This document shows positions 63,750 to 64,000 of a stretch of DNA of 64,000 nucleotides, in pieces. The notes under the pieces are model-generated. The model ran no database searches. It was not told the DNA's origin and saw only the letters and a program-made list of their open reading frames with translations. Position 1 is the first letter of the stretch. Each line of letters starts with the position of its first letter. The DNA lies in assembly GCA_021775255.1 (NCBI GenBank), contig JAJFIA010000021.1, forward strand, positions 124,001-188,000, given 5' to 3'. A program made the position numbers and the translations under genes. This stretch comes from Roseovarius sp. (GTDB taxonomy: Bacteria > Pseudomonadota > Alphaproteobacteria > Rhodobacterales > Rhodobacteraceae).

Positions 63750-64000
63750 TAAAACCCCCTGCATTCATTCATATAACTTTTGAGTTACGTTACCAAACCG
63801 CATTGACATTGGTCGCTGAATTCGCATCAATATAATGTATGACGATTGCAAATCTCGTGCTGCCCCTGAAATGGCCCCTGCATTATGGGCCGGGTTCTGA
63901 GCAAGCTGAACAAACGTCAATTTTCCTTATCCGGTCCTGAGCGAAAGGCACGGCCTTTCCGCGCTCAAACCCAATGCCGGATGTAAATAACAGGAGACAA
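63750..64000 (+). promoter_or_regulatory. Leader of the next gene (probably hpf), cut by the window end
   Basis: The region after lptB has TATAAT at 63831-63836 with TTGGTC 16 bases ahead as a possible promoter. CGAAAGG-cacgg-CCTTTCCG forms a hairpin (about 63940-63956). AGGAG at 63992-63996 is a ribosome site whose start codon must lie just beyond base 64000. In Rhodobacterales the gene here is usually hpf (ribosome hibernation factor) followed by ptsN; that is expectation. No gene inside the stretch. Confidence 0.5.

Noticed and set aside
63803-63836. TTGACA-TATAAT promoter after lptB
   Set aside because: The spacing between TTGACA and TATAAT is 22 bases, too long; the TTGGTC with 16 bases is the better though weaker -35.
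63839-63940. Small open frame (33 codons) between lptB and the window end
   Set aside because: No ribosome site and no relation to known small proteins; the stretch reads better as a leader.
1-64000. CRISPR arrays, tRNA, rRNA, insertion sequences
   Set aside because: No regularly spaced repeats, no cloverleaf or rRNA sequence, and no transposase frames were found.

Overview
This window comes from an alphaproteobacterium, almost certainly of the order Rhodobacterales (Roseobacter/Rhodobacter type). The evidence is gene content and order: the block tsaE-amgK-murU-addB-addA, the redox regulators regB/senC/regA as a divergent set, lptC-lptA-lptB ending just before what should be hpf, a DUF6473-type protein and a HIG1-type small membrane protein next to a PduO-type adenosyltransferase. 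Coding is dense, many genes overlap by 1-8 bases, and I see no rRNA, tRNA, CRISPR, transposase or integrase.

Layout. 1-6.1 kb: start of rnhB, an exported repeat protein, a small exported protein followed by a membrane-anchored winged-helix regulator with two similar dyads upstream, a cytochrome c lipoprotein, hslVU, an M20 amidohydrolase and thioredoxin. 6.1-14.6 kb: AddAB recombination nuclease, MurNAc recycling (amgK-murU) and tsaE in one minus-strand operon. 14.6-20.2 kb: a cupin, a methyltransferase, an orphan PAS sensor with a CtrA-like site in front of it, then RegB/SenC/RegA. 20.3-27.6 kb: a 2-hydroxyacid dehydrogenase facing an aminoethylphosphonate degradation operon (phnW, phnA, phnY and a PbfA-like PLP enzyme) with a divergent LysR regulator. 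27.7-41.1 kb: flagellar genes in two divergent units (fliP-N-H-F, and fliL to flhB plus a coiled-coil protein), including three poorly characterised members.

41.1-53.2 kb is mostly housekeeping: 3-hydroxybutyryl-CoA dehydrogenase, a DUF6473-like protein, etfBA, the cobalamin adenosyltransferase, an SDR, an SH3-domain protein, parC, a HAD hydrolase, a MaoC hydratase, a cupin, ribF and a YcgN-like protein. 53.2-60.9 kb is the least ordinary stretch. All its genes lie on the minus strand: two Sel1-repeat exported proteins, a small exported protein paired with a fibre-like exported protein, and a 1014-residue protein. That last one fuses a UPF0718-like permease to a seven-motif calcium-type beta-propeller with a six-cysteine insertion and an ASPIC/UnbV C-terminus. 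61.1-64 kb: ribonuclease D, two strong inverted repeats, lptCAB and the leader of the next gene.

The best candidates for something undescribed are the permease-propeller fusion and its exported neighbours, the membrane-anchored regulator with its paired dyads, the AMIN-like/alpha-solenoid protein translated from the motA stop, and the paired hairpins in front of lptC. All functions are read from sequence motifs and remembered family features; no searches were run.
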